Shown piece after piece: positions 63,077 through 64,000 of a DNA stretch of 64,000 nucleotides. The stretch covers positions 1,116,001-1,180,000 of the forward strand of contig CP012388.1 in the NCBI GenBank assembly GCA_001708385.1. Reading direction: 5' to 3'. How positions within the stretch are numbered: position 1 is the first letter of the stretch; the number at the start of each line of letters is the position of its first letter. Source of the stretch: Flavobacterium psychrophilum. GTDB lineage: Bacteria > Bacteroidota > Bacteroidia > Flavobacteriales > Flavobacteriaceae. The notes beneath the pieces are model-generated. The model was not told the DNA's origin. It made no database searches and saw only the letters and a program-made list of their open reading frames with translations. The position numbers and the translations under genes were made by a program.

Positions 63077-64000
63077 TTATTTCCAGCGGTTAGACTTTTC
63101 TTTCTCCATTATTTCTTTCACCTTGCGTTCTTCCCATTCTTTATCAAGAATAGGCATGTAGTCAAATGCTTTCATACCGTGTGCAACTACACCTAATCCC
63201 CATCCCAGTGCAGGATACAAAAACCATAAATGATTCGGAGAACTAATAATATTAAGTATAGCCAGCCCTGTAATTACAACAATATAAGAGCTTAAGTTTG
63301 CGTAGAATCCTTTTATTTCTTCTACTTTTTTCTGCGCTTTAAAATAGCTGCTGTTTTCTTCTTTAAATGATGTTTCCATAACGGTAACCTGTTTTGTTAA
63401 TATAGGTAATTTAACCTTAAAATATTTTTCTGTTTCTTCTACCAGTACATTTCTGGCAGTTAATATGGCATAGCGGCTTACTATATTCTGAAGACCTACA
63501 CCACGCCTGTCCTGTAACACTTCTTTTTTCTGAAGGTTGTTCTCAACCACCAGATAACCATTTTCTACGAATATTTTTATGTTGAGCGGACGCTGTGGGC
63601 TTACCACATTGTGCTTAATCGTATTTTCCAGCAATAGCTGAAGTGAAAGTGGCACTACCCTGCATTCATCAGTTGGTACTGATTGAGGCAATTCGTAAAA
63701 CACACTGTTCTCAAACCTCATCTTAAGCAGGTTCATATATGTTTTTGCAAACGAAAGTTCCTCTTCCACACTTACCAGTTCTTTGTCTTTCTGTTCCAAA
63801 ACGTAGCGGTAAATTTTTGATAGCGATGTCGTAAACCGCTGCGCGTTATCGGGATTCTCCTCTATAAGCGAACTCAGCACGTTAAGACTGTTAAACAAAA
63901 AGTGTGGGTCTATCTGATTCTTTAATGTTTCAAACTGCGCCGAAGCTGTTCCTGCAATTATCTTTTGCTCTTTAACCCTGTTTTCCTGGTACCTCTTATA
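63077..64000 (-). CDS. LytS-type sensor histidine kinase with C-terminal 2TM domain, partial
   Basis: The right window edge cuts the gene. The frame stays open to 64000, so the protein starts outside the window; the apparent TTG start at 63898 is internal. The visible 307 codons start in the kinase core with KNQIDPHFLFNSLNVLSSL, whose His is the phospho-acceptor, followed by the ATPase part (PLSLQLLLENTIKHNVVSPQ, RRGVGLQNIVSRYAIL). The last 85 residues are a 2TM domain (FKAQKKVEEIKGFYANLSSY, KEWEERKVKEIMEKEKSNR) like those of the two genes downstream. Pairs with the LytTR regulator. Confidence 0.9.
   Translation of the reverse strand, partial: YKRYQENRVKEQKIIAGTASAQFETLKNQIDPHFLFNSLNVLSSLIEENPDNAQRFTTSLSKIYRYVLEQKDKELVSVEEELSFAKTYMNLLKMRFENSVFYELPQSVPTDECRVVPLSLQLLLENTIKHNVVSPQRPLNIKIFVENGYLVVENNLQKKEVLQDRRGVGLQNIVSRYAILTARNVLVEETEKYFKVKLPILTKQVTVMETSFKEENSSYFKAQKKVEEIKGFYANLSSYIVVITGLAILNIISSPNHLWFLYPALGWGLGVVAHGMKAFDYMPILDKEWEERKVKEIMEKEKSNRWK

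Noticed and set aside
1..64000. Prophage, integrative element or tRNA-anchored island
   Set aside because: No integrase, transposase, tRNA gene or attachment repeat was seen anywhere in the window.

Overview
The window is a contiguous piece of a Flavobacteriaceae chromosome, most likely Flavobacterium or a close relative. The evidence is low GC, two secreted proteins with type IX secretion (T9SS) sorting domains (one type A, one gliding-motility/type B), Bacteroidetes-only families (DUF5606, the LytS-2TM/LytTR module, the OstA-like LptA relative), no Shine-Dalgarno sequences ahead of starts, and several good TAnnTTTG -7 promoter elements. I see no rRNA, tRNA, CRISPR array, prophage or insertion sequence.

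Layout. 0-3.4 kb: the tail of an HTTM (vitamin-K-carboxylase-like) membrane protein, then a Wzx-type flippase and a FemAB/GNAT-type acyltransferase on the minus strand. 3.5-9.2 kb: a 1031-residue T9SS surface protein, an ohrR-ohr peroxide-defence operon with a perfect 18-bp palindromic operator next to its -7 element, and a TRIC channel/RDD pair. 9.2-15.5 kb: a tightly coupled plus-strand operon (SpoIIM-like, integral membrane protein, DUF4129, DUF4350, MoxR ATPase, DUF58) whose start lies 20 bp from the divergent RDD start. 15.5-33.1 kb: mostly housekeeping genes: lipoprotein, TrmH-type methyltransferase, M48 protease, cupin, Rel/SpoT, Fur, PurA, OstA-like, class III aminotransferase, TPR protein, AroE and a DUF349 protein.

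33.1-33.5 kb holds remnants of two divergent genes (an MBL-fold hydrolase and an HxlR-type regulator), apparently left by one deletion. 33.5-46.7 kb is mainly minus strand: a 1246-residue T9SS adhesin with nine Ig-like repeats, a secreted protein with MazG, DUF5606 and peptide deformylase, then (plus strand) a FUSC transporter, a frameshifted secreted protein, Mqo, RuvX and a methyltransferase.

46.7-56.8 kb is led by dapD and then is a surface-glycan block: a GT2-GT9 fusion, a GT2, a Kdo/WaaP-like kinase, three GT4/CgeB-like transferases, one more GT4 and a DegT sugar aminotransferase. It contains an (AAAC)14 microsatellite just ahead of one transferase. 56.8-64 kb: TsaC, CCA-adding enzyme, heme A synthase, CsbD, two tandem DoxX-like proteins, and a two-component module in which a LytS-type kinase carries a C-terminal 2TM domain and is followed by two stand-alone 2TM proteins and a LytTR regulator. 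The kinase runs off the right edge.

How they work together: the glycan block, flippase, acyltransferase and OstA-like protein serve envelope polysaccharide/LPS assembly. The MoxR-DUF58 operon looks like one membrane-associated chaperone-like machine. I found no clearly new defence or mobile system. The items most worth a second look are the decayed and frameshifted genes, the microsatellites, the kinase/2TM module and the ohrR operator.
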